This document shows positions 33,244 through 43,118 of a stretch of 64,000 nt of DNA, in pieces. The notes below the pieces were generated by a model. It ran no database searches. It was given only the letters and a program-made list of their open reading frames with translations, and was not told the DNA's origin. The stretch comes from Litorilituus lipolyticus (lineage in GTDB: Bacteria; Pseudomonadota; Gammaproteobacteria; Enterobacterales; Alteromonadaceae). The position numbers and the translations under genes were made by a program. Location: positions 186,001 through 250,000 of the forward strand of contig NZ_SAWY01000020.1 in the NCBI RefSeq assembly GCF_006439335.1, in the 5' to 3' direction. How positions within the stretch are numbered: the first letter of the stretch is position 1; each line of letters opens with the position of its first letter.

Positions 33244-33915
33244 CTACTTAACTTTGGCAAGCTCTACACGCATTTCATCTATAGCTTGTTTATAATCTGT
33301 TTGGGAGAAAATGGCCGAGCCTGCTACAAACATGTCTGCGCCTGCCTCAGCTATTTCTCTGATATTATTGGCTTTAACACCACCATCCACTTGTAATCGA
33401 ATATCACGACCACTTTGCTTAATTTTTTCCTTCACCAAACGTAATTTATCTAATGTGGTAGGAATGAATGACTGTCCGCCAAAACCTGGATTTACTGACA
33501 TAAGTAATATGACGTCAAGCTTATCCATTACAAAGTCTAAACAATGTAACGGTGTTGCAGGGTTTAGCACTAATCCCGCCTTACAGCCATTATCTTTTAT
33601 TAACTGTAAAGTGCGGTCTATATGGTCGCTCGCTTCTGGATGAAAAGTAATAATATCAGCACCCGCTTTGGCAAAAGCAGGTACTAAACTATCAACAGGC
33701 TTAACCATTAAATGTACATCGATTGGCGCTGTAATCCCGTAATCTCGCAAAGACTGACACACCATAGGCCCAAAAGTTAAATTCGGCACAAAGTGATTGT
33801 CCATAACATCAAAATGAACAATATCAGCACCCGCTGATAATACTTTTGCCACATCATCACCTAAACGAGCGAAGTCGGCCGATAAGATAGACGGAGCGAT
33901 AAGATAAGAAGACAT
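33244..33915 (-). CDS. rpe: Ribulose-phosphate 3-epimerase
   Basis: A 223-residue TIM-barrel enzyme interconverting ribulose-5-phosphate and xylulose-5-phosphate. [49 protein letters not shown] and VDGGVK are all there, with metal-binding His and Asp residues. The frame opens 14 codons earlier, but ATG 33915 matches the family N-terminus ([11 protein letters not shown]) and has AAGG upstream. Operon with trpS. Confidence 0.97.
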   Translation of the reverse strand: MSSYLIAPSILSADFARLGDDVAKVLSAGADIVHFDVMDNHFVPNLTFGPMVCQSLRDYGITAPIDVHLMVKPVDSLVPAFAKAGADIITFHPEASDHIDRTLQLIKDNGCKAGLVLNPATPLHCLDFVMDKLDVILLMSVNPGFGGQSFIPTTLDKLRLVKEKIKQSGRDIRLQVDGGVKANNIREIAEAGADMFVAGSAIFSQTDYKQAIDEMRVELAKVK

Positions 33916-34279
33916 GATTAAAATTACCTTAAAAAATAATGCCGCTATTATACCCAAGTCCGCATTAAATGCGAGTAACAGCTAAAAGTACACAGCAATG
34001 CATGTTTTCTCAATATTCTTTTTATAACGGTAAGCTTTATTGCACTTTTTAAGTTCAATAAACTTTATTTCGCACCAAAATTGCACACCTTCAACTTGCT
34101 AACAATATTCTCTTTTTTTAAAGACCTTATCCAACACTTTGTTTATTAAGACAAATACTCAAGACAATCAATATTCTTTTATCTGGGCACTAACATTGCT
34201 AATAACTTATTCAGCGCACTATAAAACCGAGTCAATGACTAAGGCTCAACAAATTATTTAAAACAATAAAGGGATAATC
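33916..34279. other. Intergenic region, divergent promoters
   Basis: 364 bp between rpe and the porin gene, very AT-rich. I see no gene. It must hold promoters for both directions. The porin ribosome binding site (AAGGG) is just before 34280. Confidence 0.5.
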
Positions 34280-34945
34280 ATGAAAAACATATTTACGACC
34301 GTTGCTCTTTCAACTTTACTTTCAACCGTAGTATCTAATAATGCTTTTGCTGTTGAAGGTTTATCTGGCAATGTAGCAGCCACATCAAATTACCTATGGC
34401 GAGGACTTGAGCAAACTGGCGGTGACGCAGCTGTTTCAGGCGGAATTGATTATGCTTCAAATAGTGGCTTTTATGTTGGTACTTGGGCATCAACGGCTAA
34501 TTGGGCTGATGGCATGACCTATGAATTGGATTTATATGGCGGGTTTTCAAATGCTATTAACGATGATTTATCTTACGATGTAGGTTTCATCTATTTTGCT
34601 TACCCTGATGAAACTTCGGGTGACGCTAATTTTTCAGAAATTTATGGCAGCATTTCGTATAAATCATTGACTGTGGGGTTAGCCGTTTTGACCTCAGGTG
34701 AAGGAGCTGATGCTGGTGATACACTTTATGCTAATGCAGATTATGCGATTGATCTTGGCAATGATGCCGATATCACCCTACATATTGGTTCATATTCTGG
34801 AGATTGGCTTGCTGAAGACAGTATTGATTATAGTGTTTCATTGAATAAAGCGGGTTTCACTTTCGGTGCATCTGCTACGGACCTAGATGGCGCAGCAGGT
34901 GACGTGAAAGTTTACGTTGCATACAGCTTAGATATTGATTTATAA
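34280..34945 (+). CDS. TorF-family putative porin
   Basis: A 221-residue outer-membrane beta-barrel protein. A signal peptide (MKNIFTTVALSTLLSTVVSN, then NAFA) is followed by the family-typical SGNVAATSNYLWRGLEQTGG, then alternating strands with GFYVGTWAST and ELDLYGGFS. TorF-family proteins are known only as putative porins. It is monocistronic with a clear terminator. Its place between rpe and dam is not part of the standard cluster order. Confidence 0.88.
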   Translation: MKNIFTTVALSTLLSTVVSNNAFAVEGLSGNVAATSNYLWRGLEQTGGDAAVSGGIDYASNSGFYVGTWASTANWADGMTYELDLYGGFSNAINDDLSYDVGFIYFAYPDETSGDANFSEIYGSISYKSLTVGLAVLTSGEGADAGDTLYANADYAIDLGNDADITLHIGSYSGDWLAEDSIDYSVSLNKAGFTFGASATDLDGAAGDVKVYVAYSLDIDL

Positions 34946-34979
34946 GATTAAAATCTGAAAAACTTCCTCCTAGGACATT

Positions 34980-35016
34980 AAGGTATTTCTTTGATACAAT
35001 AAAGAGATACCTTTTT
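34980..35016 (+). terminator. Terminator after the porin gene
   Basis: AAGGTATTTCTTT (34980-34992) pairs with AAAGAGATACCTT (35001-35013, one G-T pair) and ends in five T. It follows the porin stop by 35 bp. Confidence 0.8.
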
Positions 35017-35038
35017 AAACGAATTCTAGGATATGCTC

Positions 35039-35344
35039 ATGTCATCAGGGACTAAGACAAAGAACATCATCAAAATAATGAGACGCTATTTTTGGTTTGC
35101 CTCTTTCAGTATTGTTATATTGCTTTCTGGCTATCAACTTTCTGAGCAAGACAATAATGTTGCAAATAACAGTGACGCTTGCTTAATTGCTAAATCAAAC
35201 TTACCTATGAATCATTATCAGCATCCATGCCATAAAGTTTCCCTTTCAAATAACAGCTGGTTATCATGGTTTTCTGGTAACAGTAAATCGGCTCAATTGC
35301 ATATGCTAGATTTTATCGAATTGATTCATTACAGCTTTGACTAA
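35039..35344 (+). CDS. Hypothetical membrane-anchored protein, 101 aa
   Basis: It has a basic N-terminus, one membrane helix (about 18-36, FWFASFSIVILLSGYQL) and a polar C-terminal part with two cysteines (about 46 and 62) that would lie in the periplasm. No family is recognised. ATG 35039 is chosen over ATG 35033 because AGGA at 35028-35031 gives 7-nt spacing to it. The DUF2970 gene follows 5 bp after the stop, so the two are likely co-transcribed. Confidence 0.6.
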   Translation: MSSGTKTKNIIKIMRRYFWFASFSIVILLSGYQLSEQDNNVANNSDACLIAKSNLPMNHYQHPCHKVSLSNNSWLSWFSGNSKSAQLHMLDFIELIHYSFD

Positions 35345-35349
35345 AAAGA

Positions 35350-35529
35350 ATGCTGCGCGTCATTAAAAGTATCTTAGCGGCGTTTATTGGTGTACAAAGT
35401 AACAAAAACCGCCTACAAGACTTTACTCATGGAAAAGCAAGCCACTTTATAATCGCGGGCATTATTGGTGTGGTATTATTTATCGCCTTTCTTGTGATCA
35501 TCGTAAATATCGTGTTGAGCACAACATAG
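35350..35529 (+). CDS. DUF2970 small membrane protein
   Basis: A 59-residue protein: MLRVIKSILAAFIGVQSNKN, then RLQDFTHGKASHF and a hydrophobic helix of about 23 residues (IIAGIIGVVLFIAFLVIIVN). The N-terminal half ending in LAAFIGVQSxKNRxxDF is the DUF2970 signature of small gammaproteobacterial membrane proteins of unknown function. It starts 5 bp after the previous stop, with AAAAAGA ahead of the ATG. It ends 30 bp before the convergent dam gene. Confidence 0.82.
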   Translation: MLRVIKSILAAFIGVQSNKNRLQDFTHGKASHFIIAGIIGVVLFIAFLVIIVNIVLSTT

Positions 35530-35558
35530 AGCGATTCAGGTTCGCTTATTAGAGTTTG

Positions 35559-36398
35559 TTACTTGTAGTATAATGCCAGTACTTCTTTCACTTTAATTCT
35601 CCCTTTCCCTTTTTGACTAATAGAGCGTTGTACTTGAAAAAGTGATGTTTTATCAGCCTTGCAATACAAAGCCTTGGTAAAGTCAACATAGTGGTTAGAG
35701 ATTAAGGTAGGTACACCTAACTTCTTCGCATTCTCAGCACAAGCTACTAACCTTTTTTGATCGTCATCCGTGAAGGTGTTTCCTGCATAGGCAGTAAAAC
35801 TCGACGTTGGATTGATAGGTGAATAAGGCGGATCGCAGTAAATAACATCATCAGCACGCATTTGTGAAAATGCCATGTCAAAATCCCCCTGAATAAAAGT
35901 CGCCTTTTTGGCTTTTTCCGCAAAAAACTCTAATTCTACTTGAGGGAAATAAGGGTGCTTATATCGGCCAAAAGGAACATTATATCCGCCACTTTTATTA
36001 TATCGACACAGTCCATTATATCCATGTCTGTTCAGATATAAGAAGATAACAGCACGCTCATATGGATTTGATGATGCATTAAACTTGGCACGAAACTCAT
36101 AATACTTTTCAGCTTGATTGTTAGTGCTTACAAACAATTTCTTAGCATCTCGAATAAATGCCTTAGGCTTATTTTTGATAATGTTAAATAAAGAAATAAG
36201 ATCTTTATTCATATCAACAAGCAGATACTCATCAAAATCTAAATTGAGAAAAACAGAGCCGCCACCGACGAAAGGTTCAACTAAACGTTTTTTACCTTTT
36301 ACGGGTAACAGTTTTTGAATATCGCCAATAACTCGTTTTTTCCCGCCTGCCCACTTTAAGGGAGACCTAATGTTAGTTTGCAATAACTCTTTACTCAC
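35559..36398 (-). CDS. dam: DNA adenine methyltransferase (GATC)
   Basis: A 279-residue class alpha N6-adenine methylase. The SAM motif is KWAGGKK (near residue 15) with EPFVGGGSVFLNL. The catalytic motif is Asp189-Pro-Pro-Tyr192 in DVIYCDPPYSP. Target-recognition residues RHGYNGLCRYN match Dam. It guides mismatch repair and replication timing. It lies downstream of damX, as in E. coli, and length matches E. coli Dam (278). Confidence 0.95.
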   Translation of the reverse strand: MSKELLQTNIRSPLKWAGGKKRVIGDIQKLLPVKGKKRLVEPFVGGGSVFLNLDFDEYLLVDMNKDLISLFNIIKNKPKAFIRDAKKLFVSTNNQAEKYYEFRAKFNASSNPYERAVIFLYLNRHGYNGLCRYNKSGGYNVPFGRYKHPYFPQVELEFFAEKAKKATFIQGDFDMAFSQMRADDVIYCDPPYSPINPTSSFTAYAGNTFTDDDQKRLVACAENAKKLGVPTLISNHYVDFTKALYCKADKTSLFQVQRSISQKGKGRIKVKEVLALYYK

Positions 36399-36604
36399 TG
36401 TAGACCCTATTGCTATTGATACGATGCTATTGGCTTAATCTATTGGAAAATAGCGGATTATTTTTGCTCGTAGATCTTAGCAGGAATAAGGCGTATAAGT
36501 CTAATATCATATAAAGCAATTTATAATGTTATTGCTCTATATTCTCAAAATTTATTCATTGAGTATTAACTTAGACAGTGAAAAACATACTTTGTCATGG
36601 CGAG

Positions 36605-37930
36605 TTAGTTAAATGTTGCGATTTCACGTTTAATTGTTGCAATAGGCTTAATCCAAGGGTTTCTTTGTTTAATAGACTCAGGCATCGATTCCATAGCCAT
36701 TTTAGCTTCATTCATTGATGCATATACCATAGAAGTTACAACAATGAGCTTGTCATTATTAAGCTCTCTTTGATAACTATATAACTCTTGCATTGGGTTA
36801 GCTAAAATAAAACCTTGCCATAATGTCACTTTTGAAAAGCCGGCAATTTGAATAACATACCCCTGATTCTTTGTTAAGTAATACTGCTCATCATATTCAC
36901 TTTTAGCTTCAACAGATATAATCTTCTTTTTTTCTTCCTGAGTAGCTACATTAAGTGCATCAATAATATCATTAACTTGTGCTGGTATTTGTGGTTCAGC
37001 ATTTACAGCAATTTGCATTAATGCATTATTGATATCAAGGGCTGATGCTATATCTTGTTTCACTGCCAGTTTATTTTCAGCTAAGTTAACAACCTTCTCC
37101 TCAACCTTTGCACTATTCTTATCTTGTTGAACAGCTAATATCTCTATTTTATCCCCTTTCACCAGCTCATTGGGTAAAGGCACTTTATTATTTTCCTTTG
37201 CAGGCTCTTTAACCTTCGGTAAATCAGCAAATGTTAATGCGCTATGGCTAGATAATAGGTAAAAACTCGCGAGCGAAATTAATACTACAATTGCTAAGAC
37301 TGACGCGACTATTTTATGTTTTAACTGATTATTATCTTTTGCTTTCGTTTTTATTTTAGTGCTTGATAAACCGATTAATTGTCCTGTTTTACCATCTAAA
37401 ATACTCAACTTTCCTTTAAATAACGACTTATTCGTTTTGATTTCTTCTGCTGCGGCTGTTGAACCAAATAACACGACATTAATAGTCAAATTATTCTTAC
37501 TATTGATAGATACTAATTGTGTTAACTCATATTTTAACTGAAGCGATAATGACTGTGCGTGCTCAATGACGATGGTAATTGCTTGTTTATGATTTTTGGC
37601 TAACTTAGTAATGCTTACAACAAGTGATTGTTCAGGATCAAATAAGGTATTTGAGAAAAGCTGCTCTATTATTCTACAGCGCATTTGAATATCGTTTAAC
37701 TTAGTCGATGCCGAAATATAAGCAACATTAAGTGCCATTAGTGAATTATCTTGATGATCTAAAGTGCCAAGAAATTGGCTTGCAGCAGAGGTGTATTGCT
37801 GAGTATTTTCATCAACGACAAGTGTTAAGTGCTTTGAAAAGCGCAAGATATAATCTATTCTTGCGCTGACACTAATTGAGGTGACATCGTTATGTTGAGT
37901 TGACTGTAATTCAATTGCTGCGGCACTCAT
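36605..37930 (-). CDS. damX: DamX-like SPOR-domain protein
   Basis: A 441-residue inner-membrane protein. The N-terminal half is a cytoplasmic AAA-like remnant without a clear Walker A. One membrane helix lies at about 208-230 (IVASVLAIVVLISLASFYLL), then a charged linker and a C-terminal SPOR domain (about 350-430: YVIQIAGFSKVTLWQGFI). SPOR domains bind denuded septal peptidoglycan, so it is a division-site protein. Position between aroB and dam supports the name; the N-terminus is weakly conserved. Confidence 0.85.
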   Translation of the reverse strand: MSAAAIELQSTQHNDVTSISVSARIDYILRFSKHLTLVVDENTQQYTSAASQFLGTLDHQDNSLMALNVAYISASTKLNDIQMRCRIIEQLFSNTLFDPEQSLVVSITKLAKNHKQAITIVIEHAQSLSLQLKYELTQLVSINSKNNLTINVVLFGSTAAAEEIKTNKSLFKGKLSILDGKTGQLIGLSSTKIKTKAKDNNQLKHKIVASVLAIVVLISLASFYLLSSHSALTFADLPKVKEPAKENNKVPLPNELVKGDKIEILAVQQDKNSAKVEEKVVNLAENKLAVKQDIASALDINNALMQIAVNAEPQIPAQVNDIIDALNVATQEEKKKIISVEAKSEYDEQYYLTKNQGYVIQIAGFSKVTLWQGFILANPMQELYSYQRELNNDKLIVVTSMVYASMNEAKMAMESMPESIKQRNPWIKPIATIKREIATFN

Positions 37931-37974
37931 ACCTATTCCAAAACTGATAGTCGCAAAATATTACGACTTAATTG

Positions 37975-39039
37975 TTAAAGAATTTGCTGAAGTGTCTCTT
38001 GTGTTACATCACTACGAATTTCTGATTTGCCAATTGCTATAGGTATAATAAACCTTAATTGGCCGGCAATATTTTTCTTATCGCGCTTCATGTGCTTCAT
38101 AAATTCATTAAAGCCCATGTTTTCTGGGGCTGCGATTGGCAAATCAAAAGCTTTCAATAAGTTTTCTATTCGACATAAATCTGACACTTCAATCAAATCC
38201 ATTTCTACTGCTAATTTAGCAGCAAGGACCATGCCAGCTGAAACTGCTTCTCCATGCAACCATTTTCCATAGCCTTGTTCAGCTTCAATAGCATGACCGA
38301 ACGTATGACCTAAATTTAAAAGCGCTCTAACACCAGCTTCTGTTTCATCTGAAGCAACAATATCGGCCTTAGACTGACAACACTTTTGAATCATCAATGT
38401 TAGCGTTTCTTCATCGTTAGCTTTTATGTCATCAATATGAGTTTCAAGCCATTCAAAAAATGCTTTATCTCCTAAAATCCCATATTTAATAACTTCAGCT
38501 ATACCTGCATTAAACTCTCTTACAGGTAGGGTCTTTAGGGTATCAATATCAATAATCACAGCTTTAGGTTGATAAAAAGCACCAATCATATTTTTACCCA
38601 AAGGGTGGTTAACTGCAGTTTTTCCACCGACAGAAGAGTCCACTTGCGAAAGGACAGTCGTTGGAATTTGTATAAAGTCAATTCCGCGTTGATAACATGC
38701 CGCAGCAAAGCCTGTAATATCACCAATAACTCCACCACCAAGTGCAATAAGGCTAGTGTCTCTGCCATGCTCATTTGCTAATAGGTGCGTCATTATTCTT
38801 TCAAAGTTAGCTAAGCTTTTTTCAGCTTCACCATCAGGTAAAATAACTTCATCGATGTTATAACTTGCTAGCTGAGATTTAATACTTTCCAAATACAAAG
38901 GTGCTACAACATCATTAGTCACAATACATACCCGCGAGCCACGGATATGCTTGTCAAATAAATGAGGGTTTTGTATCAAGCCAGAATCTATATAAATAGG
39001 ATAGCTTCGAGAACCGAGGTCTAGATTAAGAGTTGCCAT
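37975..39039 (-). CDS. aroB: 3-dehydroquinate synthase
   Basis: A 354-residue NAD- and metal-dependent enzyme of the shikimate pathway. Key stretches are [60 protein letters not shown] and [10 protein letters not shown], giving the metal ligands (Glu, His, His). It lies 34 bp after aroK on the same strand, the usual aroKB operon. Confidence 0.97.
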   Translation of the reverse strand: MATLNLDLGSRSYPIYIDSGLIQNPHLFDKHIRGSRVCIVTNDVVAPLYLESIKSQLASYNIDEVILPDGEAEKSLANFERIMTHLLANEHGRDTSLIALGGGVIGDITGFAAACYQRGIDFIQIPTTVLSQVDSSVGGKTAVNHPLGKNMIGAFYQPKAVIIDIDTLKTLPVREFNAGIAEVIKYGILGDKAFFEWLETHIDDIKANDEETLTLMIQKCCQSKADIVASDETEAGVRALLNLGHTFGHAIEAEQGYGKWLHGEAVSAGMVLAAKLAVEMDLIEVSDLCRIENLLKAFDLPIAAPENMGFNEFMKHMKRDKKNIAGQLRFIIPIAIGKSEIRSDVTQETLQQIL

Positions 39040-39073
39040 ATACAGTTAGCCGTACATTAATGAAGAGGGTTAA

Positions 39074-39592
39074 TTAGAAGTCTAATCGTTCAATTATTTT
39101 ATGAGCAACCACTTTAGCACTTTGATCGTCCGTTTTAACGATTATATCTGCAATCTCTTCATATAAAGGATTACGTTCTACGGCTAAATTCTCTAATACT
39201 GTACGCGGCTCTTCAGAGGTTTGCAGTAACGGACGACGACGATCACGCTGAGTACGGGCTACTTGCTTATCAATAGTTGTTTCTAAGTAAACAACAATCC
39301 CTCTGGCCGAAAGACGATTTCGAACTTGAGTACTTATTACAGAGCCACCGCCTGTTGCTAAAACAATACCTTGTCGCTCGCTTAAGTCGTCAATAACAGT
39401 CTCTTCTCTTTTACGAAAGCCTTCTTCACCTTCAAGATCAAAGACCCATGCAATATCAGCACCTGTACGACGCTCTATTTCTTGATCAGAATCGAAAAAT
39501 TCTAGGTGCAGTCTGTCGGCTAATTCACGACCAATTGTACTTTTACCTGCACCCATAGGTCCTATTAGGAAAATGTTACGTTTTTCTGCCAT
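39074..39592 (-). CDS. aroK: Shikimate kinase I
   Basis: A 172-residue P-loop kinase phosphorylating shikimate at O3. Walker A is [15 protein letters not shown]; the shikimate-binding [16 protein letters not shown] and the lid RDRRRPLL follow. Length matches AroK (173). It heads aroKB-damX-dam. Confidence 0.97.
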   Translation of the reverse strand: MAEKRNIFLIGPMGAGKSTIGRELADRLHLEFFDSDQEIERRTGADIAWVFDLEGEEGFRKREETVIDDLSERQGIVLATGGGSVISTQVRNRLSARGIVVYLETTIDKQVARTQRDRRRPLLQTSEEPRTVLENLAVERNPLYEEIADIIVKTDDQSAKVVAHKIIERLDF

Positions 39593-39742
39593 TAGATTTA
39601 CTTAATACTCGTTTAGTTAACAGTAGGTCAAAAGCATTAAAAATGCTGCTAAAAGTATTGCCTTTGACGCCATAGAGGTCTCCCCCGAAATTTCAAGGGC
39701 GTAATTATCGCAATTGTTGACTATAAAATGCAAGTACCATTG

Positions 39743-39776
39743 TCGTTAAGTAATGAAAAAGCTCATCACTTAACGA
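39743..39776. repeat. Inverted repeat between pilQ and aroK
   Basis: TCGTTAAGTAATGA and TCATCACTTAACGA (14-base arms, one mismatch) around AAAAGC. It starts about 20 bp after the pilQ stop. It lacks a T-run, so it may be a processing or partial termination site between the pil and aro operons. Confidence 0.6.
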
Positions 39777-39796
39777 ACAACAACACTTATCTGAGG

Positions 39797-41902
39797 TTAG
39801 AAATGTTCAGTTACTATACGAGGAGTAACAAAGATAAGTAATTCTTTTTTCTCATTTAATTGGCTAGTATTTCTAAACGCCCAACCAAAATATGGAATAT
39901 CACCTAATACTGGAACCTTTGATACCGTACTAATAATAGCTTGCTGATAAATACCACCTAATACTATTGTTTCACCATTGTTCACCAATACTTGCGTACC
40001 AATGCGTTGTGTATCAATTGCAGGTGCTAAACCATTCTTCACTTCTGATACGGTATCTTGTGTTACCACTAGGTCTAATATAATTTTATCATCTGGCGTA
40101 ATATGTGGAGTTACCGTCAAGCTCAACACAGCTTTCTTAAACTGAGTTGCTGTTGCGCCACTTGACGCAGCTTCTTGATATGGAATTTCAACACCTTGCT
40201 CAATATAGGCCTCTTTTTGGTTTGCAGTCGTAATACGCGGACTGGCAATTACTTCACCCTTATTTTCTTTTTCCATCGCTGAAAGCTCTAGATCAAGAAT
40301 TGTACCATTGGCTAAACGAGCAACTTGAAATGCAATTGTACCCGCAGCCCCTGCAACAGGTAGATTGACATTCATACCATCAGTTATTGATGGAACTGTT
40401 GGTATTCCTGGTGTACTAGATCTTGTCCCATTTGCGGTACTGGTGCCTTCAATTGTACCTGATGTTGCATATTCCCCATCAGTATTTGTTATTCCCCAGC
40501 GAATACCTAACTCTTCATTGAGGTTATCTTTAACTGTCACCATGCGCGCTTCTATAACTACTTGGCGAACTGGAATATCTAAGATATTAACCATACGTTT
40601 AATATCTTCAATACTTTTTGCAGTATCTCTAATTAATAAAGTATTCGTTCTTTCATCAACTGAAACACTTCCTCGAGGAGATAAAATGCTAGTATCTTCG
40701 TTTTTGATAAGGTCGGCAAATTCAGCGGCTTTAGCATAATTTATTTGTACGTATTCAGAATATAATGGCGCTAATTCTTCAACTTGCTGTTGAGCCTGTA
40801 ATGTTTGGGCTTCGCGTGCTGCTAACTCATCACTTGGGGCAACCATCAAGATATTACCTTGCATACGTTTATCTAAGCCCTTCACTTTTAAGATAATACT
40901 AAGCGCTTGATCCCATGGAACGCCGTCTAAACGTAGCGTAATATTACCCGTCACTGTATCACTAGTAATTAAGTTAAACTCATTATAATCAGCAATGATT
41001 TGTAGCACAGTTCGAACAGGTATATCTTGGAAATTAAGAGATATACTGCGACCGGTAAAATCATCAGTTTCACCTAAGTATGTAGGTGGCTTCTCTGCCA
41101 TTCTTTTAACAGTTAAAACAAATAAATTTTCATCTTGTTGATGAGAAAACTCAAACTTAGTAGACACATCAATTACTAACTTAGCGTTACGCCCGTCTTT
41201 AAATGTTTCAATGCCTGTTACAACAGTGCCAAAATCAGTAACATCTAGTTTGTAAAGTAAATCATCAGATATTTCTGTATTATGGAACTCGACGTTAATT
41301 TTGCCTAATTTATCATGTACATCAACTGCAAGCATACTATCATCTAGGTAAACTAACACTTGCCCTTCATCATTTTCATTCAATCTAAAGTCTATAGAAC
41401 TAACATTATTGATAAAATCTTCACCTGCGGGACTTAAAGCTTCAATAGTTCTAGCAGAGTCACCATAATTAAAGGTAATAGCAAAGTCTTTATCATTAAG
41501 AGCCACATCAAATACAGATAGTTTTTCTAAGTTAATTTTCGCTATTACATTACCTCGTGTAGAGTCTAGTTTTACCGACTTAACACCTGCATGATTTACT
41601 AGAACCTCTTTAAATTTGTCATCAAACGAACCGGCATCAAAACTGATCTCAACGTGTGCAGGATTCATTGATGTTTTTACTTCTGGTAACTCAGTAATTG
41701 ACTCAGAAAATGAAAACACAAGTTCAATTTGATCACTTTGAATTGTGTTATATGAAGTTTTAACTAACTGGTTAGTGTGCGTACCATTCTCGGCGTTTGC
41801 CATAGGCACAGCAATAATTGCAGAGATTAAAACGGCAATAGTTAACCAGAGTTCTTTTACTGCAGTAAAGCCTTTATAATTTTTTGTTCGATTAAATAGC
41901 AT
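39797..41902 (-). CDS. pilQ: Type IV pilus secretin
   Basis: A 701-residue outer-membrane secretin through which the pilus passes. A signal sequence (about 17-37) is followed by two AMIN-type peptidoglycan-binding domains (about 50-260), a secretin/TonB short N-terminal domain (ISLNFQDIPVRTVLQIIADY), an N1 domain with EYVQINYAKA, and the C-terminal secretin (GEVIASPRITTANQKEAYIE, then VPVLGDIPYFGWAFRNTS). It is last in pilMNOPQ. Confidence 0.97.
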   Translation of the reverse strand: MLFNRTKNYKGFTAVKELWLTIAVLISAIIAVPMANAENGTHTNQLVKTSYNTIQSDQIELVFSFSESITELPEVKTSMNPAHVEISFDAGSFDDKFKEVLVNHAGVKSVKLDSTRGNVIAKINLEKLSVFDVALNDKDFAITFNYGDSARTIEALSPAGEDFINNVSSIDFRLNENDEGQVLVYLDDSMLAVDVHDKLGKINVEFHNTEISDDLLYKLDVTDFGTVVTGIETFKDGRNAKLVIDVSTKFEFSHQQDENLFVLTVKRMAEKPPTYLGETDDFTGRSISLNFQDIPVRTVLQIIADYNEFNLITSDTVTGNITLRLDGVPWDQALSIILKVKGLDKRMQGNILMVAPSDELAAREAQTLQAQQQVEELAPLYSEYVQINYAKAAEFADLIKNEDTSILSPRGSVSVDERTNTLLIRDTAKSIEDIKRMVNILDIPVRQVVIEARMVTVKDNLNEELGIRWGITNTDGEYATSGTIEGTSTANGTRSSTPGIPTVPSITDGMNVNLPVAGAAGTIAFQVARLANGTILDLELSAMEKENKGEVIASPRITTANQKEAYIEQGVEIPYQEAASSGATATQFKKAVLSLTVTPHITPDDKIILDLVVTQDTVSEVKNGLAPAIDTQRIGTQVLVNNGETIVLGGIYQQAIISTVSKVPVLGDIPYFGWAFRNTSQLNEKKELLIFVTPRIVTEHF

Positions 41903-41913
41903 TATGATGTCCT

Positions 41914-42453
41914 TTACTTATTTGGCTCTGATTTTACAAGTTTTAATTCGGCTGCTCTTTCAACCCAACACCCAGCACCGTCTGGCGATAACTCTATTAT
42001 TTTCACTGTTTTTGCATCCACTTCTGTAATCCGACCGTTATAAAGCCCAAGATAGTTTCCTATCGCTACCCTATGTAATGTTAAATCAGATGCTTCAACT
42101 AGTGCCCAAAGAGCTCCAGAATCACCCATAGTGCCACGCATCGTTAAATCAGAAAGAGAGTATTTTTCTAACGGTTGTTTTCTTCTTCTTACGTCAGGGC
42201 TCAAACAGCCTGACATCTGTTGCATTTTTTGTTGAATAACTTCCGCTTTAGGTAATACAAAAGGGCTTCGCAAGTCATCTGCTGAATATTCAATATGATG
42301 AAATGGCTTCACCTCAGGCATTGGTTCAATATAGCTAGTCGTTGTTGCCTTAACATGTTCCATATGCGCTTTAATTTCACTGGTATCATCAAAACACGCT
42401 GACAATAATGTCAAACCAAGAACAGGAATTGCTTTATAAATAAATGGCTTCAT
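41914..42453 (-). CDS. pilP: Type IV pilus inner-membrane lipoprotein
   Basis: A 179-residue lipoprotein with a lipobox ending LLSAC at residue 19. DLRSPFVLP and SLSDLTMRGTMGD are the PilP family blocks; the C-terminal half is the small beta domain that contacts the PilQ N0 domain. It overlaps pilO by one base and is followed 11 bp later by pilQ. Confidence 0.94.
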   Translation of the reverse strand: MKPFIYKAIPVLGLTLLSACFDDTSEIKAHMEHVKATTTSYIEPMPEVKPFHHIEYSADDLRSPFVLPKAEVIQQKMQQMSGCLSPDVRRRKQPLEKYSLSDLTMRGTMGDSGALWALVEASDLTLHRVAIGNYLGLYNGRITEVDAKTVKIIELSPDGAGCWVERAAELKLVKSEPNK

Positions 42454-43067
42454 TATTGGGCTACCTCCCCTTGTTTACTAACTTCTTCTTGATAACGATA
42501 GGTCTTCGCCTGTAGCTTCAAGTTCAGCGTTTCATTGTCCGATTCTGCAATATTAATTTTAAAATCATGCAAAGTTACAATTCGAGGTAGGCCCGCAATC
42601 TTACTTACGAATTGGCCAAAGGAATGATATGGACCGATAACTTCTATATCGATTGGTAGTTCGATATATATTTCTTTACTAATCTCAGGTTGCCACTCTA
42701 ACTTAACAAAGTCTAAGCCACTAGTTGTACCAATAAAGGTAATATCATCTAGTAAACCAGGTGTTTCATGACTATTTGGCAGACTACGAAGTTGATTTGC
42801 AAAGGTATCTTCAGCTTCAACCATCTGCGCTCTAAATAAATCTAAATTAGCCGCAATATGGTACTTTGTTTTATATGAGTCTTTTAATGTGATTTCTTCT
42901 TGAAAAGCTCTATCAAGACTCGCCATTTTATCTTTAATAAGGCCAAAATAGCCCAAGAACAAAACAGCAACAGCCAAAAAGATAGCTAACACTAATTTTG
43001 CGGCTGCAGGCCACTGGCCAATATTATCTAACTCAAGATCATTAAACTGTGATGCATCAAACTTCAT
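42453..43067 (-). CDS. pilO: Type IV pilus alignment protein
   Basis: A 204-residue single-pass inner-membrane protein: cytoplasmic lead, membrane helix (about 24-44), coiled coil, then a ferredoxin-like periplasmic domain (ISKEIYIELPIDIEVIGPYH). It forms a heterodimer with PilN in the alignment complex. Position and length fit PilO. Confidence 0.95.
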   Translation of the reverse strand: MKFDASQFNDLELDNIGQWPAAAKLVLAIFLAVAVLFLGYFGLIKDKMASLDRAFQEEITLKDSYKTKYHIAANLDLFRAQMVEAEDTFANQLRSLPNSHETPGLLDDITFIGTTSGLDFVKLEWQPEISKEIYIELPIDIEVIGPYHSFGQFVSKIAGLPRIVTLHDFKINIAESDNETLNLKLQAKTYRYQEEVSKQGEVAQ

Positions 43068-43118
43068 TGCATCCTCCTTTTGCTTTAATTATCTTAGGGA
43101 AACTAAATAATTTCATAA

